Positions 47,481 to 57,516 of a stretch of 64,000 nt of DNA are shown in pieces. Positions within the stretch are counted from its first letter, which is position 1, and the number at the start of each line of letters is the position of its first letter. Source of the stretch: Lachnospiraceae bacterium (GTDB lineage: Bacteria > Bacillota > Clostridia > Lachnospirales > Lachnospiraceae); contig CAJTGD010000020.1 of NCBI GenBank assembly GCA_910575475.1, positions 1-64,000 of the forward strand. The letters run 5' to 3'. Under the pieces are notes generated by a model that was not told the origin of the DNA, searched no databases, and saw nothing but the letters and a program-made list of their open reading frames with translations. The position numbers were made by a program, and so were the translations under genes.

Positions 47481-50400
47481 CTATTCTAACAAGCCCTTTA
47501 TTGCATTTAACAGGTTTTTCACAAGTTCCAGAATATCTTCATCCTTTTCTTTTCCCGATCGATTCCGCTTCCGGTAGATAAAATAAGGCGGATTCTCTGC
47601 CTTAAACACCAGATTTCCGCGCCATTCTGTGATCAGCTCCGGAATTTTTGCAGGCTGCACTTTCGCTCTTTCATACATCAAAAGCTTCAATTCGCCGCTC
47701 TTTTCCTCCACACTGGTCACATAAGCCGAGTGGGCCAGTGATTTCAAAAGCGCGATCTGCAGAAGCTGCATGACCTTTTTCGGGATATCTCCGAAACGGT
47801 CGATCAGCTCATCCACCATGTTTTCCATTTCCTCATCATTTTCCACGGCAGCAATTCGCTTGTAGATATCCAGCTTCTGATATTCGTTGGATATATAGGA
47901 ATCCGGGATATAGGCATCCACATTCAGGTCCACCGAGGTGCCGAAGATCTCCATGTCCAGCTCCCCTTTTTCCTGCTTCACCGCCTCGTTGAGCATCTTG
48001 CAGTACAGGTCGTATCCCACCGATTCCATATGCCCGTGCTGCTCCGCACCCAGAAGGTTTCCCGCACCGCGGATCTCCAGGTCCCGCATGGCGATCTTAA
48101 AGCCCGATCCCAGATCCGTAAACTCCCGGATGGCTGCCAGACGCTTCTCCGCCACCTCCTGCAAAAGCTTATCCTTCCGGTACAGCAGAAACGCGTAAGC
48201 CATCCGGTTGGAACGCCCCACCCGTCCCCGGAGCTGGTAGAGCTGGGAAAGCCCGAACCGATCCGCGTCGCGGATGATCATCGTATTGGCATTGGGGATG
48301 TCCAGCCCGGTCTCGATGATCGTAGTGGACACCAGCACGTCAATGTCCCCGTTGATAAAATCGTACATGATGTTTTCCAGCTGCCGCTCATTCATCTGTC
48401 CATGGGCAAAGGTCACCGCGGCCTCCGGTACCAGCTTTTGAACGTGCGCCGCTACATCCGCGATGTCATTGACGCGGTTGTGCACATAATAGACCTGTCC
48501 GCCTCTGGAGAGCTCCCGTTCCATGGCTTCCCGTACCATCTCGTCATTGTATTCCATCACATAGGTCTGGATCGGCATCCGGTCCATGGGCGCCTCCTCG
48601 AGCACACTCATATCCCGGATCCCGATCAGGCTCATATGGAGCGTCCGGGGGATGGGAGTGGCCGTCAGGGTCAATACATCCACGCTCTCCCGGAGCTGCT
48701 TGATCTTCTCCTTGTGGGTCACGCCGAACCGCTGCTCCTCATCAATGACCAGGAGTCCCAAGTCCTTAAAGCCCACATCCTTGGACAGGACCCGGTGAGT
48801 GCCGATGACGATATCCACCAGCCCCTTTTTCAGATCCTCCACCGTCTTTTTCTGCTCTGCCGGAGTCCGGAACCTGCACAGCAGATCCACCCGCACCGGA
48901 AAGTCCTTCATTCTCTGTACAAAGGTATTGTAATGCTGCTGGGCCAGGATCGTGGTCGGCACCAGATAGACCACCTGACGGCTCTCCTGGACGGCCTTAA
49001 ACGCGGCCCGGATGGCAATCTCCGTCTTGCCGTAGCCCACGTCCCCGCAGACCAGCCGGTCCATGATCTTCGGACTTTCCATGTCCTTTTTGGTATCCTC
49101 GATGGCCTGGATCTGATCCTCCGTCTCCTCGAAAGGAAACATCTCCTCAAATTCCTTCTGCCACACTGTATCTGCCCCGTAGATATAGCCGTCCGCCTCC
49201 TGCCTCGCCGCATAGAGCTTTACCAGATCCTTTGCGATGATCTGGACCGCGGAACGGACCTGCTTCTTCGTCTTCACCCACTGGCTGGTGCCCAGCTTGT
49301 TCAGCTTCGGCTTTGCTCCGTCCGCACCGGCATACTTCTGGATCAGATTCAGCTGGGTTGCCGGGATATACAGGACGCCTCCCTCTGCATAGGCGATCTT
49401 CATATAATCCTTGGTCACCTTCTCCACCTGGATCTTCTCGATCCCGTGGTAAATGCCCAGCCCGTGGTTCTCATGCACCACATAATCCCCTGGCTTCAGT
49501 TCTGTAAAGTCCTGAATCTTCTGCCCCTCGTAAGTTTTCCGCCTCTTTTTCCTCTTCTGCCGTCCGAAGATATCGGTCTCTGAAATGACCGTAAATTTCA
49601 AAAGGGGATACTCATACCCTTCCTCCACATGCCCGTAGGCTGCCAGGATCTCTCCCGGCTGAACCTCCCGCTCCAGGTTCTCGCTGTAAAAGCTGCTCAG
49701 GTCATAATCCCTCAGATCCTCTGCAAGACGCCTGGCCCTGGTACGCGACCCGGACAGCAGCACCACCCGGTAGCCGCTGCGCTTCAGCCTTTTCAAATCC
49801 CTTGTCAGCATCTCAAAGCTGTTATTGTACGGATTCACGCCCTTGCTCTGGATCCGGTAGGTCTTACGGACCAGGAAGCTGCCGCACCGGGATTCCAGTG
49901 TTGTAAAGCCAATCCCGGAAAGGTGGTTCATCCGTTCCACAACCTCTTTGGAGGAAAAGATCTTCAGATTCGCGGTCTCCTGCTCCATCCCGGCCTTTTC
50001 CCGATTCCTCAGGCTCTCCTGGTATTCCTGCTCCGCCCCTTCCGCCCGTTCCAGAAGACGGACAGGTTCGTCCAGCAGGAGGATCACTTCCTTCCCCGGA
50101 AAATAATCCAGAAAGGATACCATGTCCCGGGAATCCCCGACAAGCTCTGATGCCGGATAGATCTCCACAGAGTCCAGATTCTCAATAGAACGCTGGCTTT
50201 CCACATCAAAGGCACGGATCGAATCGATCACATCCCCCCACAGCTCCAGACGCACCGGAACCTCCTCCGTCAGGGGGTAAATATCCAGGATCCCGCCCCG
50301 CACGGCAAACTGCCCCGGACTGTCGATCTCGGCCTCCCGGTCATATCCCATGCCTGACAGGTCCTGCTGCAGCCGTTGAAAGTCTACGCTCTCGCCGGCT

Positions 50401-50849
50401 TCCAGGTGTATCTGACGGTTCTGCAGTTCCTTCCGCGACGGAAGCCCGTCCAGAAAGGCATCCATGGTGGTAATGATGGCAAGCCCCCTCTGACGCCGTT
50501 CGTCCTCCGTAAGGGCGCCATGCTCCAAAAGAGCACGCACGACTTCCATCCGCTGGCTCAGCAGATATTTCCCCTTGATATCCGCATGATAAAACAGCAG
50601 ATCCCTGGCCGGATAAAAATACACGTTTTCATCCAGAAACCGATACTCCTCCCAGGCTTTTTTTGCTTTTTCCTCACTGGAAAAAACGATGAGTCTGTAT
50701 CCATACCCATCGCCCAATTCATACATCAGATGTGATTTTTGAGAGTTCACGCATCCTGCGATCTGCAGAAGCCCTTCCCCCTTTTTTCGTTCCTGTATAA
50801 TCTCTTCATAATCCGCAAGCTCACGAAGCGGCACCAATAAAGCTCTCAT
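47481..50849 (-). CDS. mfd: transcription-repair coupling factor
   Basis: The 1122-residue protein has the full Mfd order: a UvrB-like N-terminal part ('SPGQFAVRGGILDIYPLTEE'), an RNA polymerase interaction domain ('ELKPGDYVVHENHGLGIYHG'), a translocase with Walker A GDVGYGKTEIA, DEEQ in 'LVIDEEQRFGV', and a C-terminal TRCF domain. It pushes stalled RNA polymerase off lesions and recruits UvrA. It starts 5 nt after pth; the two are co-transcribed. Confidence 0.96.
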   Translation of the reverse strand: MRALLVPLRELADYEEIIQERKKGEGLLQIAGCVNSQKSHLMYELGDGYGYRLIVFSSEEKAKKAWEEYRFLDENVYFYPARDLLFYHADIKGKYLLSQRMEVVRALLEHGALTEDERRQRGLAIITTMDAFLDGLPSRKELQNRQIHLEAGESVDFQRLQQDLSGMGYDREAEIDSPGQFAVRGGILDIYPLTEEVPVRLELWGDVIDSIRAFDVESQRSIENLDSVEIYPASELVGDSRDMVSFLDYFPGKEVILLLDEPVRLLERAEGAEQEYQESLRNREKAGMEQETANLKIFSSKEVVERMNHLSGIGFTTLESRCGSFLVRKTYRIQSKGVNPYNNSFEMLTRDLKRLKRSGYRVVLLSGSRTRARRLAEDLRDYDLSSFYSENLEREVQPGEILAAYGHVEEGYEYPLLKFTVISETDIFGRQKRKKRRKTYEGQKIQDFTELKPGDYVVHENHGLGIYHGIEKIQVEKVTKDYMKIAYAEGGVLYIPATQLNLIQKYAGADGAKPKLNKLGTSQWVKTKKQVRSAVQIIAKDLVKLYAARQEADGYIYGADTVWQKEFEEMFPFEETEDQIQAIEDTKKDMESPKIMDRLVCGDVGYGKTEIAIRAAFKAVQESRQVVYLVPTTILAQQHYNTFVQRMKDFPVRVDLLCRFRTPAEQKKTVEDLKKGLVDIVIGTHRVLSKDVGFKDLGLLVIDEEQRFGVTHKEKIKQLRESVDVLTLTATPIPRTLHMSLIGIRDMSVLEEAPMDRMPIQTYVMEYNDEMVREAMERELSRGGQVYYVHNRVNDIADVAAHVQKLVPEAAVTFAHGQMNERQLENIMYDFINGDIDVLVSTTIIETGLDIPNANTMIIRDADRFGLSQLYQLRGRVGRSNRMAYAFLLYRKDKLLQEVAEKRLAAIREFTDLGSGFKIAMRDLEIRGAGNLLGAEQHGHMESVGYDLYCKMLNEAVKQEKGELDMEIFGTSVDLNVDAYIPDSYISNEYQKLDIYKRIAAVENDEEMENMVDELIDRFGDIPKKVMQLLQIALLKSLAHSAYVTSVEEKSGELKLLMYERAKVQPAKIPELITEWRGNLVFKAENPPYFIYRKRNRSGKEKDEDILELVKNLLNAIKGLLE

Positions 50850-50854
50850 GATCC

Positions 50855-51433
50855 TTACTCTTCCTTCTTTTTTCGATTATACTCATTCATCGCGGCTTCA
50901 ATCCTGCCCTCCATGATGGTCTCTGCCGCGCAGACTGCCATCTCATAACCTTCTTCCATCAATTGCTGCTCTGCCTTTGAAAAATGTCCCAGCACATAAT
51001 CGGCCAGTTCCATCTTCGGAGGCTTCTCCCCAACCCCCACTTTGATGCGGGGGAAAACCTGCCCTCCGATCTGGGAGATGATATTCTTGATCCCGTTGTG
51101 TCCGCCGGCGCTTCCCTTTGCCCGGATCCGAAGCTGTCCCGTGCCCAGGCTGACGTCGTCATAGACGACCACCAGCTCCCGCGTCACATCCAGCTGGTAA
51201 AAATTGACCAGGCTGCGGACGCTTTCCCCGCTCAGGTTCATAAATGTCTGCGGCTTCGCCAGGATCACCTTCTTTCCCTGGATCATCCCTTTTCCGATCA
51301 GTGCCCTGTGCTTCTTTATATTTACAGAAATATTATATTTTTCGGAAATCCGATCTATAACCTCAAACCCCGCATTATGTCTGGTTCCTTTATACTCCCT
51401 CGAGGGATTGCCCAGTCCCACAATCACAAACAT
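50855..51433 (-). CDS. pth: peptidyl-tRNA hydrolase
   Basis: The 192-residue protein has Pth residues N9 (VGLGNPSREY), H19 (TRHNAGFEVI), the Asn in KPQTFMNLSG, D in VVYDDVSLGTG and GGHNGIKNI. It releases tRNA from prematurely dropped peptidyl-tRNA. First gene of pth-mfd, divergent from the 51571 gene. Confidence 0.96.
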   Translation of the reverse strand: MFVIVGLGNPSREYKGTRHNAGFEVIDRISEKYNISVNIKKHRALIGKGMIQGKKVILAKPQTFMNLSGESVRSLVNFYQLDVTRELVVVYDDVSLGTGQLRIRAKGSAGGHNGIKNIISQIGGQVFPRIKVGVGEKPPKMELADYVLGHFSKAEQQLMEEGYEMAVCAAETIMEGRIEAAMNEYNRKKKEE

Positions 51434-51570
51434 CTAGACTTACACCTCCAATTTTCTTTCCGCACGAGCGTCCGAATCCCTCTTTTTTCAATTCCCGGCC
51501 GCTCCACAAAGGTATATTTTTCCCCTCTTTGTCATACACTATAAAAAATGCACTTTGGGAGGTTACTTTC

Positions 51571-52011
51571 ATGAGTTCTAAAACAAAAATCATAGTTCTG
51601 CATATGAAAGAAATCATTTACACTGCCATATTCGCCGCACTCGGCATCCTGCTCATCATCCTGCTTGTCGTCATGTTCCGCCCCGGCGGAAAAAAACAGC
51701 CCGCAGATGCCCATGCGGAGAAACAATATACCCCCGGAATCTATACTTCTGCCCTCACATTTAACAACACCAACCTGGAGGTAGAAGTATCTGTAGATGA
51801 ATCCCGCATCAACTCCATCCGATTCTCCAATCTGGATGAGAGTATCACCACGATGTTCCCGCTGGTTCAGCCGGCCATCGAAGATATTGCCGAACAAATC
51901 TATAAAACACAATCTTTGGAAAATATTACACTATCCGAACAGTCTCCGTATACATCTCAGGTCATCCTGGATGCCATTGCCGAAACCGTAGAAAAAGCCG
52001 CAGTCGATTAG
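51571..52011 (+). CDS. single-span membrane protein with small periplasmic-type domain
   Basis: The 146-residue protein has a membrane helix at about residues 13-35 (IIYTAIFAALGILLIILLVV) and an extracytoplasmic domain starting 'YTPGIYTSALTFNNTNLEVE', similar to FMN-binding-like domains of Lachnospiraceae. The ATG at 51571 has GGGAGG eight bases upstream; the upstream ATG at 51529 has none. Function unknown. Confidence 0.72.
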   Translation: MSSKTKIIVLHMKEIIYTAIFAALGILLIILLVVMFRPGGKKQPADAHAEKQYTPGIYTSALTFNNTNLEVEVSVDESRINSIRFSNLDESITTMFPLVQPAIEDIAEQIYKTQSLENITLSEQSPYTSQVILDAIAETVEKAAVD

Positions 52012-52025
52012 GCTGCGACTTTTTT
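51992..52025 (+). terminator. terminator overlapping the 51571 gene end
   Basis: Stem AAAAAG.CGCAG/CTGCG.CTTTTT with one mismatch spans the stop codon and ends in a T-run. Confidence 0.65.
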
Positions 52026-52077
52026 CTGCTGCCCTTTTGCCACTCGGCCTCGCCCAGAGACCACCATACTTCATTAC

Positions 52078-52341
52078 TCAGCCTTCTACGATCAGATACT
52101 GTCCGTTCGGCAACGGGAACACCTCGGATGCCTCTTCCAGTTCATCCTTGCCCATACTGTTCACATCAATCCCATTCTCATCCAGATATTCTCTTACATC
52201 ATCCAGCGTATCTACAACAACCGCCATACAGTCCTCCAGAAACGCTTCCGCCTCTTCGATCGTACCGGCAACCGGCTCATCAAATAACTGAGACTGTCTT
52301 TCCAGAAACGTCAACAGACATTCCTCACTATATTCACCCAT
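52078..52341 (-). CDS. hypothetical acidic protein (Lachnospiraceae family)
   Basis: The 87-residue protein (EEAEAFLEDCMAVVVDTLDD, 'EVFPLPNGQYLIVEG') matches a small acidic family of Lachnospiraceae proteins that I recall but cannot name. It lies 14 nt after the HAD phosphatase gene and is likely co-transcribed. Confidence 0.65.
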   Translation of the reverse strand: MGEYSEECLLTFLERQSQLFDEPVAGTIEEAEAFLEDCMAVVVDTLDDVREYLDENGIDVNSMGKDELEEASEVFPLPNGQYLIVEG

Positions 52342-52355
52342 GTTCTTTAACCTCC

Positions 52356-53012
52356 CTATTCCCTGATCAGTTTTATGACCTCTTCCGGAGAGTCGGCAAT
52401 ATAACCGGCACCGGCCTCCTCAAGGACCGCACGGCCCCGGAACCCCCATGTCACACCAATGGTCCTCATGTGTGCATTGGTCCCCGTTGCAATGTCTACC
52501 TCCGAGTCCCCGATATATACGGTCTCCTCCGGGGCTATCCCCAGTTCCTCTGCGATCTGCAGAGCCGCCTTCGGGTCCGGCTTGCGGGGTATGTTCTCCT
52601 TTTGCCCCTGAATCTGCCGAAACACCCCTCTGCCGAACACAGTCTCCACAACATGGACAGTCTGACGATGCGGCTTATTTGAAAGCACCGCCAGCTTAAG
52701 CCCTTCCTGCTTCATGACTGTCAGCATCCCGGAAATCCCTTTATAAGGTACTACATGATATGTGCAGTTGGCGTCAAATATACGTCCATATATCTGCATC
52801 GCCTCATCAATCCTACCCGTATCCTCCTCTCCTGCCGCCAGAAGCGACCTCTCCATCAGTACACGGGCCCCGTTGCCTACAAACTGCCGGCACTGGTCTG
52901 CCGTCACCGGCAGAAGGCCCATCTCCTTCAAGGTCTCATTCACGGAAAATGTGAGGGAATCCAACGTATCGGTCAGTGTTCCATCCAAGTCAAAAATACA
53001 AAGTCTGTACAT
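52356..53012 (-). CDS. HAD family hydrolase (phosphoglycolate phosphatase-like)
   Basis: The 218-residue protein has HAD motifs DLDGTLTDT, S in 'AVLSNKPHRQTV', K in 'RKPDPKAAL' and 'YIGDSEVDIATG'. The helical cap is of the Gph/PGMB type. The substrate cannot be told. First gene of a pair with the 52078 gene. Confidence 0.88.
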   Translation of the reverse strand: MYRLCIFDLDGTLTDTLDSLTFSVNETLKEMGLLPVTADQCRQFVGNGARVLMERSLLAAGEEDTGRIDEAMQIYGRIFDANCTYHVVPYKGISGMLTVMKQEGLKLAVLSNKPHRQTVHVVETVFGRGVFRQIQGQKENIPRKPDPKAALQIAEELGIAPEETVYIGDSEVDIATGTNAHMRTIGVTWGFRGRAVLEEAGAGYIADSPEEVIKLIRE

Positions 53013-53128
53013 GGCAGATCATACCCTTCTTTTTATATAGATAATCATAGTATGAAGCCATGGAAATTTCAACTAAAATTTTTCTTTTTTTTCAATTTCC
53101 TATTTTTTTCGTGCTGATTCGCAATTAC

Positions 53129-53911
53129 TTATTTTCCCAGAAGGTACTGCCGCATCACCTTCAAAGCGTTTTTCTCCAGCCGGCTGACCTGGGCCTGGGA
53201 GATCTTGATCTCCTCCGCCACCTCCATCTGGGTCTTGCCTTCAAAAAAGCGCAGTCGGATGATATAGCGTTCCCGCTCGTTGAGCCGTTCCATGGCCGCT
53301 TCCAGGGATAGTTCCTCGATCCAGTTCTCTTCCCGGCTTTTCTTATCGCTGACCTGGTCCATCACGTACAGCGCGTCTCCTCCGTCGCTGTACACGGGCT
53401 CATACAGGCTCATCGGCGCCTGGATGGCATCCAGCGCAAAGACGATATCCTCCTTGGCAATCCCGATCTCCTCCGCGATCTCCTGCATGGTCGGTTCCTT
53501 CATGTATTTGCGCATATAGCCTTCCTTGGCATAAATGGCCTTATATGCCGTATCCCGTAGGGACCGGCTGACCCGGATCGAGTTGTTGTCCCGAAGATAC
53601 CTCCGGATCTCCCCTATAATCATGGGCACCGCGTAAGTAGAAAATTTCACCTCACGGTCAGGGTCAAAGTTATCCACCGCCTTCATCAGCCCCACACATC
53701 CGATCTGAAACAGGTCGTCCGCGTTCTCATTGCTGTTCGTAAAGCGCTTGATCACGCTTAAGACCAGACGGAGATTTCCCTTGATATACTCTTCCCTTGC
53801 CGTTTCGTCTCCTTTTTTTATACGCGCGAACAAAGCTTCCTTCTCTTCTTCTTTTAAGAGCGGAAGCTTCGCCGTATTCACACCGCATATTTCTACTTTA
53901 CTCAAAGCCAT
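53129..53911 (-). CDS. sigG: forespore sigma factor SigG
   Basis: The 260-residue sigma-70 family protein starts MALSKVEICGVNTAKLPLLK, the typical SigG N-terminus, with region 2 ('LVLSVIKRFTNSNENADDLF'), region 3 and region 4 ('MEVAEEIKISQAQVSRLEKN'). It directs late forespore transcription. The ATG 53911 has AGGAGG upstream; the frame extends 17 codons further without a ribosome site. Unlike Bacillus, it is separated from spoIIGA-sigE by two genes. Confidence 0.93.
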   Translation of the reverse strand: MALSKVEICGVNTAKLPLLKEEEKEALFARIKKGDETAREEYIKGNLRLVLSVIKRFTNSNENADDLFQIGCVGLMKAVDNFDPDREVKFSTYAVPMIIGEIRRYLRDNNSIRVSRSLRDTAYKAIYAKEGYMRKYMKEPTMQEIAEEIGIAKEDIVFALDAIQAPMSLYEPVYSDGGDALYVMDQVSDKKSREENWIEELSLEAAMERLNERERYIIRLRFFEGKTQMEVAEEIKISQAQVSRLEKNALKVMRQYLLGK

Positions 53912-54099
53912 CGTTTCAATCCTCCTGCCAGATAAAATATGATCTAGTAGGATTTTTCTCACTCTGGTGATTTGTTATTCCTTTTGGCAGGGAATTAAAA
54001 AAACTTTTAGCCCTTGACAAATGCGGTGTGTTTGAAAAACCTTATTTTGCGGATCCGCAGCTGCTGTATCGATCTGCGGTATGCGCAGCAATGATCCGT

Positions 54100-55620
54100 T
54101 TACTTTGCAGCCTGCTCAAACTCCTCCAGGATCTCTGCTTCCGGGGCAGGAGTCGCCAGGCTGACCGCCGCATTGAGGACGATGGCCACCAAAAATGCGG
54201 GAAGCAGCTCGTAGATATCCCATGCGCCTCCCATGGGACGCACCATGTATTTCCATACGAAGATCATAATCCCGCCGGAGAGCATGCTGACGATCGCGCC
54301 GTACCGGTTGGAACGCTTCCAGAATAAGGCCAGCAGCATGACCGGGCCGAATACCGCGCCGAAGCCCGCCCAGGCAAAGGATACGATCCCGAATACGGAA
54401 CTGTTCGGATCTACGGCCAGGATCACGCCCAGGACGGCGATCAGAAGCACAGTCGTGCGGGCCGCGATGAGGGATGCCTTTTCGCTGATCCTGAGATGGA
54501 ACACATCCTTCAGCAGGTTTTCCGAAATGCTGGAGGATGCCGCAAGGAGCTGGGAATCCGCCGTTGACATGGTGCACGCCAGGATCCCGGACATGATCAG
54601 GCCGGCGATCACAATTCCCAGAATCCCGCTTTTGCTCATCAGGGCCGCGATCACAATGATCAGCTTTTCCGAGTCTGTCCCCTCCAGCGTTTCGATCATG
54701 CCGCCTTTGCTCAGGCTGTAGCCCAGGATCCCGATGAAGATCGCCACACTCATGGAGATCACGACCCAGATCGACGCGATCCTTCTGGACAGCCGGATCT
54801 CCCCTTCATTCCGGATCGCCATAAAGCGCAGAAGGATATGAGGCATCCCGAAATATCCCAGTCCCCATGCAAATGTGGATGCGATCTTGATGGCTCCATA
54901 TTCTGACGCCCCGCCGCCACTGTAGATGCTGGTCAAAGACAGATAGCCCGGCAGCTCTCCCGCCTGCTCCAGCACAAGCCCGGTTCCTCCCACCGTGCTG
55001 ATGCCGAACAGAACCACACAGATCAATGCCAGCGTCATGACAATGCTCTGAATCAGATCCGTGGTGCTCGCCGCGGAAAATCCGCCCAAGACAGTATATG
55101 CAACGATGATTACCGCGCTGACAGCCATTGCGGTAAAATAGGGCACGTCAAATAATGTGGAAAACAGTTTCCCACATGCCGCAAATCCGGACGCCGTATA
55201 GGGTATAAAAAAGATCACGATAAAGACTGCGGAAACCGCAACCAGAATATTGCTCTTATCACGGTAGCGGTTGGAAAAAAATTCCGGAATGGTGATGGCA
55301 TTTCCGGCAATCACGGAATACCTCCTCAGACGTTTTGCCACGATGAGCCAGTTAAAATAGGTTCCCACGGCCAGTCCGATGGCTGTCCACGCCGCGTCTG
55401 CCACACCGGTCAGATAAGCGACTCCCGGCAGGCCCATCAGAAGCCAGCTGCTCATATCCGATGCCTCCGCGCTCATCGCGGTCACGATCGGCCCCAGCTT
55501 CCTCCCGCCAAGATAATAGTCTCCTGTTGACTTGTTTCTCCTCATAAAGTAGATTCCCACGGCGACCATTCCCACCAGATAGATGACAATGATCGCAAAA
55601 ATCCCCCATGTACTGTCCAT
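54100..55620 (-). CDS. putP: sodium/proline symporter
   Basis: The 506-residue protein has about 13 membrane spans and the SSS family signatures 'GGRKLGPIVTAMSAEASDMS', 'WGLGYFGMPHILLRFMAI', 'GILACTMSTADSQLLAASSS'. It imports proline with Na+. ATG overlaps a weak GAGAGG site. It lies between the metallo-RNase and sigG genes. Confidence 0.88.
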   Translation of the reverse strand: MDSTWGIFAIIVIYLVGMVAVGIYFMRRNKSTGDYYLGGRKLGPIVTAMSAEASDMSSWLLMGLPGVAYLTGVADAAWTAIGLAVGTYFNWLIVAKRLRRYSVIAGNAITIPEFFSNRYRDKSNILVAVSAVFIVIFFIPYTASGFAACGKLFSTLFDVPYFTAMAVSAVIIVAYTVLGGFSAASTTDLIQSIVMTLALICVVLFGISTVGGTGLVLEQAGELPGYLSLTSIYSGGGASEYGAIKIASTFAWGLGYFGMPHILLRFMAIRNEGEIRLSRRIASIWVVISMSVAIFIGILGYSLSKGGMIETLEGTDSEKLIIVIAALMSKSGILGIVIAGLIMSGILACTMSTADSQLLAASSSISENLLKDVFHLRISEKASLIAARTTVLLIAVLGVILAVDPNSSVFGIVSFAWAGFGAVFGPVMLLALFWKRSNRYGAIVSMLSGGIMIFVWKYMVRPMGGAWDIYELLPAFLVAIVLNAAVSLATPAPEAEILEEFEQAAK

Positions 55621-55720
55621 GTTTCATTCCTCTCTTTTTCACATCATAATACGCCATGCACCGGCATCTGCCTTCATGCACCGGTGCATGGCTTTCTCAT
55701 TGTTTACATTCCCTTTTTTA

Positions 55721-57328
55721 TTATTTGATCTCCCACTTATCCGCAAGATTCAGGATCTGAGCCTCAAACTTCGCCTTATCCTTATTGGCCATGCCCTCAC
55801 ATCTGGCAGCCACATCCATAAGCCATCTGGCAGCGGAAAGCAGACGTTCTGTCGCCGCGTCAGCCTTCTTCTGTACCGGCTTCTTGGTCTTAACCGGAAT
55901 CCGGACGCCCTCGGAAAGGATCTCATCCGCGATCAGGTCCGCTTCTCCGCCAGGGAACGGCGCAAATGCCGGAAAACCGAACTTTTCCTCCACGGTCTGG
56001 GCAAATTCCTCTGTCACCGTATCCTCGCCGTGAACGACAAATACCCGCTTCAGAGGTTTTTTGAAGCCTTCCAGCCACTTCAGCAGCCCGTCCAGGTCCG
56101 CATGTCCGCTGATTCCCTTCAGGCTTTCGATCCGTGCCCGGACTTCGATGGTCTCGCCGAAAAGCTTGACCTCCTTCTCACCCTCCAGGATCCGGCGTCC
56201 CAGCGTGCCTCCCGCCTGATAGCCGACGAACAGGATCGTACATTCCTCCCGCCACAGGTTATGCTTCAGATGGTGGCGGATCCGCCCGGCCTCACACATG
56301 CCGGAAGCAGATATGATCACCTTCGGCCTCTCGATAAAGTTGATCTGCTTGGAATCCTCGCTGCCCGTCGAAATCTTCAGCCCCGGGAACACCAGCGGGT
56401 TGATCCCGGAATTGACCAGCTTTAAGGCCGCCTCGTCAAAACAGCCCTTCATGTTCTTTGTAAACACTTTGGTAGCCTCGATAGCCAGTGGGCTGTCCAG
56501 GTAGACCTCAAAATCCGCGTATTCCGGCAGGAGGTTCTGCTCCTTGATCTCCCGGATAAAATACAGAAGCTCCTGGGTACGGCCTACCGCAAAGGACGGG
56601 ATCACCACATTGCCGCCCTTGTCAAAGGTCTCCTTGACGATCCGGGTAAATGTCCCGATATAATCCACCTTTTCCGTGGAATGGAGCCGGTTTCCATATG
56701 TAGATTCGATGACCACATAATCCGCCTCCTCCGTATAGGACGGTTCCCGGAGGATCGGCTGGTTCTGGTTTCCTACGTCGCCGGAGAATACGATCTTGCG
56801 CTGTTCCTCTCCTTCCGTCACCCAGATCTCAATACTGGAAGACCCCAGCAGATGCCCCACATCCGTAAAACGGACATCGATCCCTTCACAGAGCTGGATC
56901 CTCTGTCCATAACCGCAGGGCCTGAACAGCTCGATCGCATTCAGCGCGTCCTCCATCACATAAACAGGCTCATATTCCGGATAGCCGGCACGCTTGCCCT
57001 TTCTGTTGCGCCACTCTGCCTCAAATTCCTGGATGTGGGCGCTGTCGCGAAGCATGATATTACACAGGTCCGATGTAGCAAAGGTGCTTACCACCTCGCC
57101 CTTGAAGCCTTCCTTCACCAGCTTCGGGATCATGCCCGAATGGTCGATATGGGCATGGGTCAGCAGCACATAATCGACCTCATTCTCCGCGATCGGAAGC
57201 CCGGGATTCTCATACAGGTCGATCCCCTGTTCCATACCGCAGTCCACCAGAATGTTCTTCCCTGCCGCCTGCAGCAGATGACAGCTTCCTGTCACCTCAT
57301 GGGCAGCCCCAACAAATGTCAGTTTCAT
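55721..57328 (-). CDS. MBL-fold beta-CASP RNA hydrolase
   Basis: The 535-residue protein has the metallo-beta-lactamase motif THAHIDHSG, 'DVGHLLGSSSIEI' and 'FSGDVG', the beta-CASP domain ('VVIPSFAVGRTQELLYFI', 'IISASGMCEAGRIRHHL') and 'HADLDGLL'. It is related to CPSF73/RNase J-like nucleases and could cut mRNA or process RNA ends. Start 57328 (MKLTFVGAAHEVTGSC) matches the family N-terminus, but GTG codons at 57337/57340 are nearer the GGAGAG site. A 17-bp hairpin lies just upstream. Confidence 0.85.
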   Translation of the reverse strand: MKLTFVGAAHEVTGSCHLLQAAGKNILVDCGMEQGIDLYENPGLPIAENEVDYVLLTHAHIDHSGMIPKLVKEGFKGEVVSTFATSDLCNIMLRDSAHIQEFEAEWRNRKGKRAGYPEYEPVYVMEDALNAIELFRPCGYGQRIQLCEGIDVRFTDVGHLLGSSSIEIWVTEGEEQRKIVFSGDVGNQNQPILREPSYTEEADYVVIESTYGNRLHSTEKVDYIGTFTRIVKETFDKGGNVVIPSFAVGRTQELLYFIREIKEQNLLPEYADFEVYLDSPLAIEATKVFTKNMKGCFDEAALKLVNSGINPLVFPGLKISTGSEDSKQINFIERPKVIISASGMCEAGRIRHHLKHNLWREECTILFVGYQAGGTLGRRILEGEKEVKLFGETIEVRARIESLKGISGHADLDGLLKWLEGFKKPLKRVFVVHGEDTVTEEFAQTVEEKFGFPAFAPFPGGEADLIADEILSEGVRIPVKTKKPVQKKADAATERLLSAARWLMDVAARCEGMANKDKAKFEAQILNLADKWEIK

Positions 57329-57348
57329 TCTCTTCACCACGCTCTCCT

Positions 57349-57415
57349 GCAGGATCCATATCCCGGCCCCGGGAGATCCGGCCTGAATATCCCGGTATCG
57401 GGATATGGATCCTGC
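57349..57415. promoter_or_regulatory. 17-bp perfect hairpin in the leader of the beta-CASP gene
   Basis: Arms 57349-57365 and 57399-57415 (GCAGGATCCATATCCCG and complement) are exact, with a GC-rich interior containing a further repeat of the CCCGG motif. In the minus-strand message its 3' arm ends directly before the GGAGAG ribosome site. No T-run follows, so it is not a terminator for sigE; it could control translation or be an RNase target. Confidence 0.55.
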
Positions 57416-57516
57416 AAATTAAAATGATTAGTCCTGTGGATATTATAGCATTGTATTGGTGAAGCGTAAAGGATTTTTTTGTCCGGCGGCAGGCCACAGC
57501 TCTCTGATTCTATTTT

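Noticed and set aside
48030..49583. 517-codon plus-strand frame inside mfd
   Set aside because: It is a mirror of the conserved mfd coding sequence, without ribosome site or known domain.
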